Positions 25,401 to 38,094 of a stretch of 64,000 bases of DNA are shown here, piece by piece. Each line of letters starts with the position of its first letter. Positions within the stretch are counted from its first letter, which is position 1. Made by a program: the position numbers and the translations under genes. Location of the stretch: the NCBI RefSeq assembly GCF_965638725.1, contig NC_134970.1:5709001-5773000 (forward strand), written 5' to 3'. The notes beneath the pieces were generated by a model that was not told the DNA's origin, made no database searches, and was given only the letters and a program-made list of their open reading frames with translations. This DNA is from Aptenodytes patagonicus. Taxonomy: Eukaryota; Chordata; Aves; Sphenisciformes; Spheniscidae.

Positions 25401-28400
25401 GAGCTGCGGGCAGGCTGGGGGTGATGGGGCTGGCCTTTTTTGGGAGATCTCACCTCCAAAACCACTAAGGAGCTGCAAAATGTATTTGTTTGCAGCCTTC
25501 CCTGCAGCGTGACGGGTTCGTAGCGTGCTCTTGAGGCTGCAGAGGAGATCGAACAAAAAGCTTTAGCAACTCTGAAATCTTGAGGGACTGACCCAGAAAG
25601 CGCTTTTCTACCACGCTGGTGGTTTTGGGCTGCAAACAGCCAGAGCACCCACTGAAGGTCTGACCCAGCATCCCCCACGCCCCTGCAGACAGCCCCGGGT
25701 TGCCCGCAGGTTAACGGCACGTTAACAGGAGAATTGATCTTCTGGATTGCAACACAGACCTGGATCTTGGGAAGCCCTGGTCCCAAAGGTGTTAAATTTA
25801 GTTTCTTTTGGAACATGATCTAGTAGCCCTTAAAATGGGGGATAGAATGTATCAGTACTAAAGTTATTTTTATTTTTCACCGGTGTTACGGAGAACTTTT
25901 TTATGGCATGTGTGTATGTAACATAATTATACCTTGTCCATTTTCAGTAGCCACTTTGTTAAAGCGTCTCTCTGTTACGGTTCCAAATGTGTATTTTGAC
26001 GAGCAAAGTGATGGGAAAAACCAGATCCCTTCGCCTGTTTGGGCTGGTGGGTCCCAGCGGTCCCGCTCCCAGCAGCAGAAATGCCCCGTTCCTGGAGCAG
26101 AGCTCAGCCCGTGGCCGCCGGCCGCTCCGCTCCTCCCGTCCAGCACCGAACCCACCCCACGGACATCTCACACCGATGACAATCTTGCCAAATTTCAACC
26201 TCTTCTCGGTATTGTACATACTGGTGTTGACGACGTTCCTCCGTGCTGTTGGGTTTCTTTTGCTTGGTCGCTGAGCCAGCTAATTGTTAATGTGCTTTTT
26301 CAAAATAATCGAGAGTTTGATAGTCTTTAACTGTCAGTCCGGTCTATTAATCTGTGTTGCCACGACTCTGACTCCAGCCTTGTGTGTTTTAAAGATAACC
26401 ATCGTATCAGGACAGCTGTGTTGGGATGTCATTTGGTGCGGAGGGCTGGATTTGGCAAGGGAAGACAAATTAAAAATGTATCCAGTCGATTAAAAAAACA
26501 AAAAAGGGAGCGATTTAATGATGGCTGACATCAAGAGAAGGTCCAAAAAATAGCGTGCATTGATTCCCATAATCATCCGAACGCAGGCTGCTCATCTTTA
26601 TTCATAGCCCTTCAAAGCCGCGCTCTGAGATGCCGAGAGCAGCTCTGAGATGCCGTGCATTAGACGTGCTCTTTAGACGCTGAACACGTAGACGTCTCTC
26701 CTCTGCGCCCAGCACAGCTGCTGTCTCCGGCAAATGCTGTACGCCATCCCTTCCCCCTTTTAATTTTAGGGTGCTATTAAAGTGATGAGAGCTCTGCCGT
26801 TGGGTCCATCCTGGTGGATAGGCAGGAAGATCAGATCAAGGGAGCTGGGCTGGTATAGAGCCCCATAAAACCACTTGTTTTAAGAACAAGTTTTAAGATG
26901 TTTTAAGAAGGCAGCAAAATTAGAAAGCAAAATATCCCATAAAGTGTTTAAGGGCACTAACAACGGCTCAGCGGGCACAGCAGATGGGATGGGGCTTAGC
27001 GGCGTGGCTGGAGAAGGCGTTCAGAGACAGCGTACAACAGGCTGCTTTGCTTGCCCCACTAGATTTGGGGGAAAAGTCAGGATTCCTGTGGTCCCATCCT
27101 GGCCTCCAGCCTCTTTCCACAGGTGCTGGTGAAAAAACTTGCAGTATTAATGTCTCGGAAACCAGCCTTTGAGCGCCCCAGAGGGTGCAGAAGGCTTTAA
27201 TTACGCACACGCTTGGATGTTTTCCGAGACAGAATTTCAGATGCTGTTATTGCTACTGAATCCTTTTAAAGTTAAGGAATTCATGGGATAGCGTTCTTCT
27301 CCCCTAAGAAGCTTTGGGAGCCGGCACGCTCCCCACTCTCTTGCTTTTCTTTCCATTGCACAGAGTCAGCTAGAAAGTTGTCCCTTGAGCTGAGACTAAA
27401 GCCAAGTAGCAGCCCTGGGTGAATTAAATTACCCAGCCCTGTAATCCCCGTGTTTTCATCCGCCAGCCTCTGAGACAGGTAAATTACATTTCTTTTTCAC
27501 GTTTTTTCTGCTTTCTCCAAGATGACATCATCAGTGCATCTTTAAAATGAATGGTCTGAGATACCGCTGTCACCGACTGGTGTTTTCCGTAATGCATCAT
27601 CTCTCTGACCGTTGCAAGCCCAGGCCGCTGACGCTGTGTTTTCAATGCATCACTCCAATTCCCGAGGATGATTTCGGAGCAGGACAATTTATCTGGCAAT
27701 GCAGAAGTCATTGGTCGGGCTGGACTTGCAAGTTGAACGGTATTAAGGGGAAACGTAGCCAGGAAATTGTCAACCAGTGCCTGAAATAGGGCAGTTTTAA
27801 TGCAAAATGATGGGCTTGCTGCCATGCCCCTTGCGCTGCCATTAGTATATTGGAAGGCGGACGTGCTTATTCAAATTGCTCAGGTCTTGCAGGAAAATCA
27901 CCTTCATTGCTGAAGGTGAGGTATTCTCACGGCTGATTTTAGCATCTTTCAAGGAGAACGGGCTCTTAATTCGTCACCTGAGGTCCCAAAACATTGCAAA
28001 TGGGGGGGGGGGGGCGTTGCATCGACCATCGACCTCCAACGCAGGAGCAGCTCGTGTTTCTCAATTTCCCGTCCTTTACTATGCAACTTAGTTTCACGGT
28101 ATCTTCCGGGGACTGAGACGGCTGGATATAATTTTGACTTTGCTTTCCCTCGTTCGCGTGCGCAGCTGGGTAATGCTGAAATGTTTCCGTGACTGTCTCA
28201 ACTGGAACGCGCGTCGGGTATGTTCGAACAATGAAATGTCGCCTTGTGAAATTCAGTGTATCAGACGGAAAAACTAAAGCCTTTTCTGCAAGAAGGCTAA
28301 ATCCGGACTAATTTGGTGCCACAGAAACGATGCAATTTTGGACTGGAGATGTAAAGCGCAGTCTTGTTACTCTGAGTTCGTTTTAAACGCCGGTTTTGCC

Positions 28401-29908
28401 AGTGAACAATTGTTTAATTGTTGCAATTATTTAAACTTGTTCTTTTGATACCAGTCTGATGCTAAAACAAGCCGCTGCATCCCGTCGTCCTGGTGACCTC
28501 CACCGTGGTGTGGGCCTTGTGTTCAGTTACTGGTAAAAAAGTGATTTTTTTTTTTTCTTTTTTTTGGTTGCGTGATTTTTTTACCTGATGTTGAATTTAT
28601 TTTTTTAATGTTTTTTTTCATTAGAACTTGAAACTGTTATTTCATACGCAAAGTTCAATAAAATGGCTGAAACACGCAGCGCGTGGTGGTTTGAAGCCGA
28701 AATGGGGCGGAGGGGAGATGTTGGGGATGCAAAGGATGGTGCAAGGATGAGGTTTGAGATGCATCCTCTGGATGAACTAATATTTTTCAGGATGAAATAA
28801 TCTGAAATTTAATGCCATTCTCAGGAGTAAAATTTACTCCTTTAGAGAAATAAACTCTTGGGATAAAATCTGCACATTTCCAGCATCCCGACCAGCCGTC
28901 TGGAGAGCTGCGCTCCCTTTATGGACTGAAGAAGCTCCAGGCAAACCCTTGAAATTCTGATGACGTGTCATGCGAAGGGGTGTCACTGGCGATGCTTTGG
29001 CAAAGCAAATGCAAGCGGAGGTGCCTGCTCCAGAGCTGACCCGCTCGTCCTGATCGCGGGCGGAGATCTGGCCAAACGAGGTTCGACGCTCATTTGAAAA
29101 CCTTGCTCTTGGCTTCGTACCGCGTCTTTGAGCTTCACCCAAAAGCGAACGCGGCCAAATAATGTCAGAGCTTTTTTTTTTAGGTTACCGGTTGTCTTAA
29201 AAATACTGACTCGTGAGAATGGAGAAAGAAGTTTAATCGGCAGCGGCTGTGACCAGTCTCACTCCTGCACTCCCACAACCTCCGAGGAGAGGATTTCCGA
29301 GAGCAGCTGAAAACTGGAGACTTTTCGGGTTCCTTTTGCTTTTAAATCACCTGTTTCTGGTATTTGCAGATTTAATTTAAAAAGCAAGACGCACATTCCT
29401 GGTTTGGGGGAAACAGCTGGAGATGGCAAAGCGAGCGGAGCCGTGGCTCAGCCCAAACCCCAGCTGAGATTCGGGATGAGCCGCCTGAGCCCAGGGAGGT
29501 GCAGGGAAGGCTGGGTCTGAATCAGGATCTGAATCGCTCGAAGAGGACCCCTAAGTGATAAATTATTAGGGATGGTGCTAAAATGGCTTGACCTGCAAAT
29601 ATAAGTGCTGCTGTGCTGTGTCCCACGGCTGGAGGGCCCGGGCTCCTGCAAGGGGGATTTTATTTTAGCGGTCACTGAGCCAGGAGCACAGACTATTATC
29701 CCAAGTGACTTGGGTATTTTTGCAAATCCCATTCCTAGGACTGAAATCCAGGGAGAAATCCTGGAAGAGGCTCCAGGTGCTGAGCTGGGGGGCTCAGGAC
29801 TGGAAGCAGAACAGCAGCCAAGCGTGCCTGCGGCCACCCCGGGCAGGATCAACCCGGGGGAATTCAGCAATGATGGACAACCTCGAATTCTTGAATTTTA
29901 CTGAACAT

Positions 29909-29955
29909 CTTGTTTGACCCTGTTGGCCTCAAGAAGGCTGATAGGGTCAAACAAG
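29909..29955. repeat. Perfect 13-bp inverted repeat (hairpin)
   Basis: CTTGTTTGACCCT (29909-29921) and its exact reverse complement AGGGTCAAACAAG (29943-29955) enclose a 21-base loop. The loop itself contains a short GCCT/AGGC pairing, so the stem can extend with a bulge. It lies in intergenic DNA. It is too short for a typical pre-miRNA and could be a remnant of a foldback transposon. Confidence 0.75.
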
Positions 29956-31264
29956 TTCCTAAAAAAGCAGCGTTGAGTGCTGGGACTGGTTTGTGTGGTT
30001 TTGTCTCTCTTGGTTCTCTAGGTTTGCTGTGAGCATCAGGTCTGCCGGGGAGGGTGAGCTGGGTGATGAGCAAAATCTCTTTGCATCAGCTTCAGTGCAA
30101 TTATTTCCAAATTATCTCAGAGTGGCTGTACTGGATGGGACCAAACCAGATCCCGGACAGTGTTGGTGGCAGAGGCAGATTTAAGGCTGGGAGGAGGGAG
30201 CCTCTCTGGGTCAGGGGTGCTCAGAGCCAGAGCAGTGAGTTTTAGCAGCTTTTGGTCCTTCTCTCTCTGCCGTGACCGTGATTTCTGTATCAGCTCCCCT
30301 CAGGGTTGTGGTGCCTCCAGCTGCAGGTTTCGGTTGACGTGCGGTTAACTGGGGAGGTGCTTAAGCATCCGTGAAAAACAGGATGTCGCAAAGTTTGAGA
30401 TGCAGATGACGGGCATGAATACCATCAGCCAAAACCAGCCCCGGAGGAAGGACGGGCGCAGGGGCCACGTCTGGCACACGTCACCTGGGTTTGCTTGAAG
30501 AGCAGCAGGAGACACCTTCCCCGGCACCGCTGATGAGCAGAGGGTGATGTTCCCATACCCAACCCATCACCAGGACCCAGGGGTGAACCTTGATTTGAGG
30601 CGCACACCCAGACCCCATGAGTTTTGCAGGGTTTCCAGCCCATACCTGGGGTGATAAATGCATGGAGAAGACATTGCACCAAAGAGCTGCAGAGGGACTG
30701 GACGTGATCGGTGCCGACAGCTCATCTCCCCCGAGTCGGATTTTATCTACCAACTTGTTGGCTTTTGGAGGGAGGAGCTGAGAGGAGCGCAGAGGCTGCG
30801 GGATGTAGGTCAGCCTGGGGGTGGCACGGTGTGACAACAGGATGGATGTCTCGTGCTTCATCTCCGGAGGTTAGAAACGGCAGCGGGTAGATGCCACCGT
30901 GGCAGTAACACAGTGGAGAGGATTTGGAGCCGCACATGGAGCAAGCACTGGTGCTGCCTGGGTTTGTGATGTACAAATTCATCTTAAAATAAGGGTCTAG
31001 AGGAGCCTGGCTGCTGAAGGGCTGGTTTCTGCGGTCCTTTTGGCTGACGTTTGGCTCACCTCCTTACCCGAGCGTGGGCATCCCCACGTGGGGACTGCGT
31101 GGCTACGGCAGCCTCCAGGAACGCGGCTCTGCTCCCCGATGCAACATGTGCAATAAATCCTTCACTCGCTGCCTTGAAATTTGCTGCTTGGAAATTTCCT
31201 TAGGTGTCATTTCTTTCTTGCGTTACGAAGAAATACCGATTCATCATTCCCTACTCACCATCTC

Positions 31265-31345
31265 ACCACCATGAAGGATTTTAATGACCTGTGTCATATT
31301 CCTCTTTCCAAGCCAGAGCATCCAGCTTTTCCAACCGTGGCTTTT
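31265..31345 (-). mobile_element. Possible CR1-like LINE 3' fragment
   Basis: The plus-strand words ATGAAGGATTTTAATGACCT, 'tgtcatattcctc' and 'tttccaagcc' follow the order of the antisense 3' part of old CR1-like elements of turtles and birds (attcatgattttatagacctctatcatatcccc...tttccaagctgaa). It is heavily diverged, and the identification rests on recall of that pattern. Confidence 0.3.
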
Positions 31346-32794
31346 CCAGGATGCTGCAGAGGGGCTCTTCCAGCTCAGAGTCAGGCTCCTGCCGGGTATT
31401 TCCTCTCTCCCCAGACCATGCCTTGCTAAGGAGGCCTCGTATTAGATATTTTGCTTCCTATCTTTCAAACAGATGTTGGTACCTGAAAGGATCTTCCTTT
31501 CTACTCCAACCACTGAGGCACGACATCCTTCTGCAAGGGTCGTTGGCCATCCCTCTGCCGTCGTATTTACCCCATGGGACGGCTAAGGTTATCGTTTCCC
31601 CCATGGAAGTCTCCTTTACTTAACACCACCTGGTCCTGGCCATTTGCTACTACTCATTTTATTGATATACTCTTGAATTTCTTCTACCAGAGCTTCAGTT
31701 TTAGGACCTCACCGTGCTCGTCCGCAGGCAGCACCGATACCGAGGATTTAGGCAGTGTTTCTGCCCTGCCTGTATTTGTGAAGGGTGGAAGCAGACTTCA
31801 TCTCCTGCTCTTCCAGGTGTTAGCGTGCGATTCACCTCTTGATTTATCCATCGGCGCGGATGAGACGTGCGCCAACGAGCGTAGATGGGACGAAGACACC
31901 AACGAATGTTGTTACGGGGGTGGCAGATGCTTGGCTTCGCAAAGCGGAGAATGACAGAAGGGACCGCGCTTTCCTTGTCTGTCCCAGGTGGTGACTGCCA
32001 CCACGTGCGGCTTTCTAGGCTCCATTTGGGCAACCTGCCTTCATCCCAGCACGGGGCCGAACAGGAGCCGTTGTGCACAGAGCTCCTGAGCTTCAGGTCA
32101 GGGCTACCCGGGTCTACCTGGGGCTCTGTCCCCTCTGCGATTGCAGGAGAGGAAACATTCCCCCGGCTTCACGGGGTCGTGGAATCACAGAGGGTGCTGC
32201 AAGGACGGTCGTTCCCGAGGACCCATCCCGCAGAGCGGTGGGTATTTCAGATTCTCCCAGGACCTTCCTGCAGAACAGAAGCATTTCCTTTATACACTAA
32301 CGTTTCCACAACCTCAGGGGAATTAAGCACAAATTAAGGGAACCTCCAGGATCTGGACCATGGACCCGAGCAGGGACTGAAGCTGCTCTTGCCCTGGCCG
32401 AGTCACCAGCCACGCAAGTGGTGCCGTGACTTCCATGGGTGCTCAGCGGCGGTAGCAGCCCCGGTGGGTGCTGCTCGTCTGGGAAAGCGTGAGCTGAGAG
32501 CGAAGGGTGGGGAGGGGGAGAAGGGGAAACCAGGGCTAAAAATAGCTATTTTTGAAAGAAACGGATGAAAACCTCTTTGAAGAAGTGAGGGGAGAGGGGG
32601 AGGGTTGCCATGGAAACAGGGAAGTCTGTCTCTTCCCAAAAGAGGGGGTGGGAGATGAAGAAATAGTAAATACGGCAGAGAAATGACGGGGAAGAGGATG
32701 CTGCGAGTCGGTGGCATTCCCCACGGATTGAGGGGAGAGGACTGTGGGGTCTGAGCATGCCTGGATCCCAGGGGGAGCAGACTGGGCTCTGACA

Positions 32795-32850
32795 CTGCCT
32801 GCCCGGGTAGCCTTGGGCACGTCACTTCGTGTCCTCCCTGTGTCACCTGC
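32795..32850 (-). repeat. Possible MIR-like relic, antisense
   Basis: 'gtagccttgggcacgtcactt' and the following pyrimidine-rich segment resemble the reverse-complement MIR core (gtgaccttgggcaagtcacttaacctct). The diagnostic 'cctcagtttcc' box is degraded, so confidence is low. Confidence 0.4.
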
Positions 32851-33183
32851 AGCCCTGCAGCTGTCACCTGCCCGAGTCACCGGTAAGAACAGCAAGCCCA
32901 GAGCTGCTGGGGACATGCTTGCCGGGCCAGTTCGGTGTCACCGCGATGGGGCATCTCCAGCCCCTACCAGCAGCTGGGCAGTGGTGATAAAATAATGAAT
33001 TTCCTCCCAACCATTTGAGAAAGTGCACAGAATCTTGTTTTTTTCTTCCAGGAATTTTCCAACGTGGCGCGGCCGTTTCCAGGAGAGACCCACAGGGAAG
33101 GGAGCCGCGCTGGGCGGCAGAGACACAGGGGTCTTGGTCAGAGGGGGCTAACGGCGAGGTTGGGGACCAAGCCAGAGCGGGCT

Positions 33184-33438
33184 GGCACGGCATGAGATTT
33201 GGTACGGCTCCCAGTCTGGCACGATCCACAATTTGGCAGAGCTCATGACCTGGTGTGGCCCATAGTTTGGCACAGCTCATGAGTTGGCACAGCTCGCAAT
33301 CTGGCACAGCTCCTGGTTTAGCATGACCCATGATTTGGCACAGCTCATGATTTGGCATGGCTCGCGACCTGGCACGGCCATGGGGCTGGCATGGCCCATA
33401 ACTTGGCCCAGCCCAGGATTTGGCCCAGTAGGCTGGGT
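33184..33438 (+). repeat. 17-bp minisatellite, about 15 units
   Basis: Units fall exactly every 17 bases from 33184 with no indels across fifteen copies. A typical unit is GGCACAGCTCATGATTT. Variation is mainly at positions 4-6 and 10-17; the last unit is degenerate. Because 17 is not a multiple of three, the apparent Ala/Lys/Cys/Met-rich reading frame on the minus strand cycles through frames and is a by-product, not a protein repeat. Confidence 0.9.
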
Positions 33439-35130
33439 GCTTTGTGCCGTGCCACGCAGTGCCATCTCGTGGCTGAACCTGCCACGGTGTCACTGTGCCC
33501 ACAGTCCCATCCTGCCCAAGCTGCCATCGTGCCCACGCCACCAAGCCGTGGGGAAGGTGCTCCCCAGCCCGAGCATCCCCACCGGCTGCATCTCCTCCCT
33601 GCAGCATCTCCGCGTGGGAGGAAGAAAAGAGGCAAATCATCCTCTCAAACTACTTTTCCTCACGGCTTGCTTGCAGTCCCGCTGCTCCCCAGGGAGGGAT
33701 GAATGTCTGGGGTGATGGGAACATCTCACCACGCTCTATGGCTCAGATCTGACCTTCAGCAGCTCTTGGCCCCCACCCAGCACCAGCAGACACTCTGGGC
33801 TGAGACCCACGGGGTCTAACAATCGCCTCTGTGGGGCTGCTTGTCCCATTTGTGCTGTGATGGGAGATGCTGTCGCCCTGGTCAGCACCTGCACGGGGAA
33901 CCAGTCCCAGGACTGGTGGCTAAAAGGAGTTGTGCCCCGTCATGGCAGTGCAGAGGGGACCCTGAGGTCACCTAAGCGCTCCCCCAAGGCAAAGGCAATC
34001 TGCCTACAGGTACTGGCCATCTCCACTGGAGGTTTCTCCAATCTCCCCTTAGTCTTCTCCTCCCTAAGCTCAACAACCAGAAGGTTTCAACTTTTGGCCC
34101 TATTTCCCTGCTTCTTGGTGTGCATCACCCCCCCGAAGCCAGAGGAGGAGGGATGCTCCGTTGGGCAGATGGGCATGGGCTGGTTCAGACCTGGGGAAAA
34201 TGAATCATCGGAGAGAAAATGAGGTGTTTGTCACCTCTCCTCTGTCTCGCGGTCACACGAGCAGCCCTGGCTCGGCAGAGCAGGCGTTTGGTTGGTGTCT
34301 CAGATAAAGGCACTTTTGGAGCCCTGAAGCAAGTCTACTTTCGTGGTCCCTTTGGAGCAGGAGGACTGGAAGGACGGAGGGACGCGGCTGGGTCCTCTCG
34401 GCGCGGAGGCGGTGGCCCACAGCCAGCCTTCAGGGACGCGGGGGCTCAGCTGACACCTTAAATAAAACCCCAGCCCCGGGGAGGGATGGGGGGGATTTTA
34501 TCCAGGGGCGACGCACAGGCTTGTGAGCCAACGGGCTTTCTTTCCAGAGCTGAAAGCACTCGCGCCTGGCTGGAAGGAGGCTATTGATTTCTTTTCCATT
34601 CGCTAATTTGGCTTGTCCTGTCCTTTTTGTTTGTGCAAGTGAAATAAAGCGGCTTTGAGAGCCTTTTAACCAGAGTGGCTGGAGCAGCCCACGCGGGAGG
34701 CACCTGCCCAGGACCAATGCTCGCCCTGCGCCAGCCCGGCAGCAGGTCCATTAGCTCTCCTGGAGCGAGCGGCAGCCTGGCATAAAATATTCACAATCAT
34801 CTCGACGAGCTCCAAAGCCCTCAAGAACTGAAGTTCTTTACTGTGTTTCAGTTGAGCTAAATGACTTTTATTTTCAATGAACGGTGCCCGGCTCCTCTCA
34901 AGACTGGCCGTCCAGGCTGGTGGAGCATCTTTGGAAGCAAAGATGTTGCAACTCAGCGATCTTGACCAAACGAGAATTCAGAGCGGTACCCAAAGGAGTT
35001 ATTTTTAAAATAATCAGATATTTTATTATGAAAACCACCTTGGAGAAATACAGAGGGAGAATGAATTTAATGTTAACTCTGCAGCCAGGCAATGTTTGCT
35101 GTTTTCCCTTTGGCCGTGATGTGCCTTCCC

Positions 35131-35193
35131 AGGGACCAGGAGATCATCCCAAGGACCAGGAGATCCTCTCAGGAACCAGGAGCCCTGCCCAGG
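35131..35193 (+). repeat. Short tandem repeat, three ~20-bp units
   Basis: Three successive units share a GGGACCAGGAGATCNTCYCA-like pattern with a spacing of 20-21 bases; the third is more diverged (GGAACCAGGAGCCCTGCCCA). A minor local duplication. Confidence 0.7.
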
Positions 35194-36260
35194 TCCTGCA
35201 GAGCCCAGGTGGGGGGAGCCGCTCTGACCTATCTCACCGCGGTATTTTGGGATCCGCCAGCAGCATCTGCTATGGAAGAGCCAAGTCTGCTCCGTGGGTC
35301 TGGGTAACTTTGTTCCCCGGCTGCCTTCATTTTTAGATGCCGTGCCACCGCATCGGCGTCACCGACATCTCTCGGCGTCCCCTCCCCTTGCCACCATGCA
35401 CCGAGGCGTGGGTGCTGGGGTGCTGGGGGGCCAGGAGCTTGGTCCTCTGACGTAGGCAGTGGTGGGAGGTCGGATGCTTTCCCCGGAGGGTGACTCACAG
35501 CCCCGGGAACTCGCTTACAGCTTTCACAGCTCCTAAAATGACACGGGGCCCAGTTATGTCAACCTCTAGGGCTGGAAAGCCGTGGTTCGGATGGAGATGG
35601 GGGCTCAGCGCCCTGCCCCGTCCAAGCCCACTCTGCTCAGCACCGCAGCCAAGCCTTGGTCCAGCTTGGCTTTTCCTCCTGGCATGGCTGCTGGTGTCCA
35701 CCCCATCCCTCAAAGCCCCTCTGGCCTTGCAAAGAGGTGGCATGGGGTCCCCAGGAGGGACACCACGGGGAGATGCCATCGTCTGAGGCTGTGCAGGACG
35801 TGTGAAGGTGGTGGGACAGGGTCTGTCCTCTCTGGAGGGAGCAGCTCGGCTTACGGCAGCACGGGTAAACACTGGTGCTCATCCGGGGTGATGCAGCCGT
35901 GAGGTCGGGTGTGGGTCGTGCTTTGCGGTGTGACTCCGGGGCTTGAGTTTTGCTCTTCTGGATGGGGCCGGTCCTGGGGACACCCTGCCCTGTGGGTTTT
36001 CATCCATGCCCCCCCAGCACCACATCGTGGAGCATCCCCCAAACCCACCGCCAGCAGGATACAGGGGGGAAAAAAAGGGAAAAAAAGCACATTTTTGCTT
36101 TTTGTTTGTATGGCGCAGGCTGGCTGCAAGCCCACGAATACAAGGTCTGAACAGCCTCTGGGGGCTTCCCTGGGAATAAAGGCATGAAAGCACGGGGAGC
36201 TCATCTGCTTCCTGATGGGACCTGGACACCAGATCGCCTGGTCCCTGGGACATCCTCACG

Positions 36261-36312
36261 CCAAGTGACTTTCCCAGGGCCACACAGGCAGATGGGGTAA
36301 GGTTTCCAGTTT
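36261..36312 (+). repeat. MIR-like SINE relic, short
   Basis: CCAAGTGACTTTCCCAGGGC followed by 'cacacaggcagatggggt' corresponds to the MIR segment aagtgacttgcccaaggtcacacagc. Only about 50 bases are recognisable. Confidence 0.5.
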
Positions 36313-37859
36313 GGATGACTATAAAGTCCATTTGGATAAGAGAAATATTCCAGAAGGGACTTATTTTTTAATTATAATATTGGTGTGAAGACATCGGCTG
36401 GTTAAATCCATGTGAAACAGACAAGTGGGTGCAGTGCATCAGCTCGTCTAGTTCTCTGAAAGGCTGGGTTATGTCTGGAGTTGTCAGCGTGGCTGAGGGA
36501 GGCGGGTGCAGACACACAGACTGTAATAATAGCTCCACAATTAGGATAGTAAATCAGGAGAGCGTCACTCAATTCAGAGAAATTCCCCTGATTTGCAAGA
36601 GACGGGATTTTGGCTCTTTGTAAGGAGCTGGTGCTGTTTATATGAAAAATCCCCCTGGTTTTGCCAAACCTTCGCAAGGCGGCAGCAGGAATAACAAGTT
36701 AAAAATTCAGCTTCACTTGAACTGTTCTCTGCCCGGCCTCAGTTTCTGCATATTGCATAAGGGTTAGCCTCGGGCTGATAGTTTTCTGGATTCAGCCTAC
36801 CCTGCTATGGCAGATCTGCCTTCAGAAAAGGCTAAAACGATGCAGATGACATTAAAAATCCCCCATCCAGAGTAGCCTCGTGTCCAGTGGGATGCATGCA
36901 GTAAGAGAACCCGTACGTGCGAGGGCTGTTCGTGGCAGGGAGCAAAGGATTCCCAATTTTGCCGTAGGGTTAGAAATTCGTTTTCAATATTGGGATCCGG
37001 CCGGGGCTCGGGGAAATACATTTTTGTTTCAAGATCAAGAGGGGTGTTGGGAGGAGCGGTGGGCGATAGCATCCCCCTCGCACTCCCGGGTGCTGCACCC
37101 AGTCTCTGGCTCTGTGCCACCCGCTGCTCCTGGCACCTCAGGGAGCGAAAATAATATGGTTTAGCCCTACCACCTCCCCACCTCCCCCTGGCTGGCTGGG
37201 CATTACACTTAGCACTGATTTTCTTGGGCATTCAGGGTGGTCCATGCCCTCCTTTGCCACCTCGGGCTGTTGTCCCTGGGGCGATCGCCGCCGGCACTGG
37301 CAGCCCCTTGCAAATTTGGCAGCTGCATATGGGAATAGAAATATTTCCATCGCCCCCTCCCGCGCTCGTGTTTGCCGGGTGCCAGGCGCCTTGCAGGACT
37401 TGTTGCTGCCCCGATGCTCTCCTTGGGGCCGTGGGGTGATGGCAGACTGGTCCAAGCAGACGCATCTCCCTCGTGCCCTAAGGCAGGGGTTGATCCGTAG
37501 GTCTTATAGGCCAAGTTGGTATAGCTTGGCCACCTCCCTTCTTTGGGGGCGGGAGATGCCTCCATGCGAAGGGAGGTCTGTAAACACAAAGTGATATAAT
37601 ATTACTGCTTTTTACATCCTCCCCCCAGCCACAAGCAGGACGGTGTGGTGCCTCCTAGTCTGATCCTGCCCCATCTCCCTCCCCGAAGCTGTGCGGAGCT
37701 GGTGGTTCTCCATCCCCCAGATCTCCCCGCGCAGATCCAGGCTATTGCCAAGGATATGGTATGGATCGGAGCCGCACGGTAAAGCAGCATCACGTATCCA
37801 GGGATATGATTATTTCCCAGTGGTTGAAATCTAGGTCTCTTGCTTGGGAGGAGGGAGGC

Positions 37860-37884
37860 GGGGGGGGGGGGGGGAGGGGGGGGG
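37860..37884 (+). repeat. Poly-G tract (G15-A-G9)
   Basis: Fifteen G, one A and nine G lie just upstream of the candidate KCNA2 first exon. The tract could form G-quadruplexes and is a likely site of length polymorphism or assembly error. Confidence 0.9.
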
Positions 37885-37889
37885 AAGAT

Positions 37890-38051
37890 GCTCATATTAA
37901 TCTTATGAATATTCATGGTGAAGCTCTGCTGCCTTCGGAGGTTGACTCCCGGGGTACGAGTTTGGGGGGCCGTAGGTGAGAGGTGCCGGCAGTGGCGTGG
38001 AGCAGAGCGGCTGCTTGTGCATTCGCCGCATGCCTGACTGCAGAGCCAATT
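37890..38051 (+). other. KCNA2: Candidate KCNA2 promoter and non-coding first exon
   Basis: Between a poly-G and a poly-C tract lies a segment of ordinary composition. It carries a perfect 12-base palindrome ATGAATATTCAT (37905-37916), resembling dimeric POU-factor sites, and then CpG-bearing sequence ending in CAGAGCCAAT|T followed by GTAAGT at 38052-38057, an almost ideal splice donor. KCNA2 genes of mammals have non-coding 5' exons spliced to one coding exon, and a matching acceptor is seen at 41238-41239. The exon's start is not determined. No transcript evidence is available here, so this is a hypothesis. Confidence 0.35.
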
Positions 38052-38094
38052 GTAAGTTGGTGCCTTTTTCTCTTCCCCCTCACCCTGCATCCTT

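Larger units (their letters stand above)
12831..37889. other. KCNA3-KCNA2 intergenic region, no gene seen
   Basis: About 25 kb without a recognisable coding exon on either strand. Recognisable contents are ancient repeats (MIR-like relics, a CR1 LINE fragment), simple repeats, a perfect 13-bp-arm hairpin near 29.93 kb and a 17-bp minisatellite near 33.3 kb. Several AT-richer blocks (about 21.95-22.1, 27.5-28.7 kb) contrast with the GC-rich surroundings and could be conserved regulatory elements, but this cannot be judged without an alignment. If the KCNA2 mRNA has a more distal first exon, part of this region would be a KCNA2 intron. Confidence 0.55.

Noticed and set aside
33184..33438. CRISPR-like array
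   Set aside because: Units are contiguous with no unique spacers, and the genome is vertebrate.
32864..33640. 258-codon minus-strand frame across the minisatellite
   Set aside because: Its apparent repeats are the 17-bp DNA repeat read through shifting frames, not a protein repeat.
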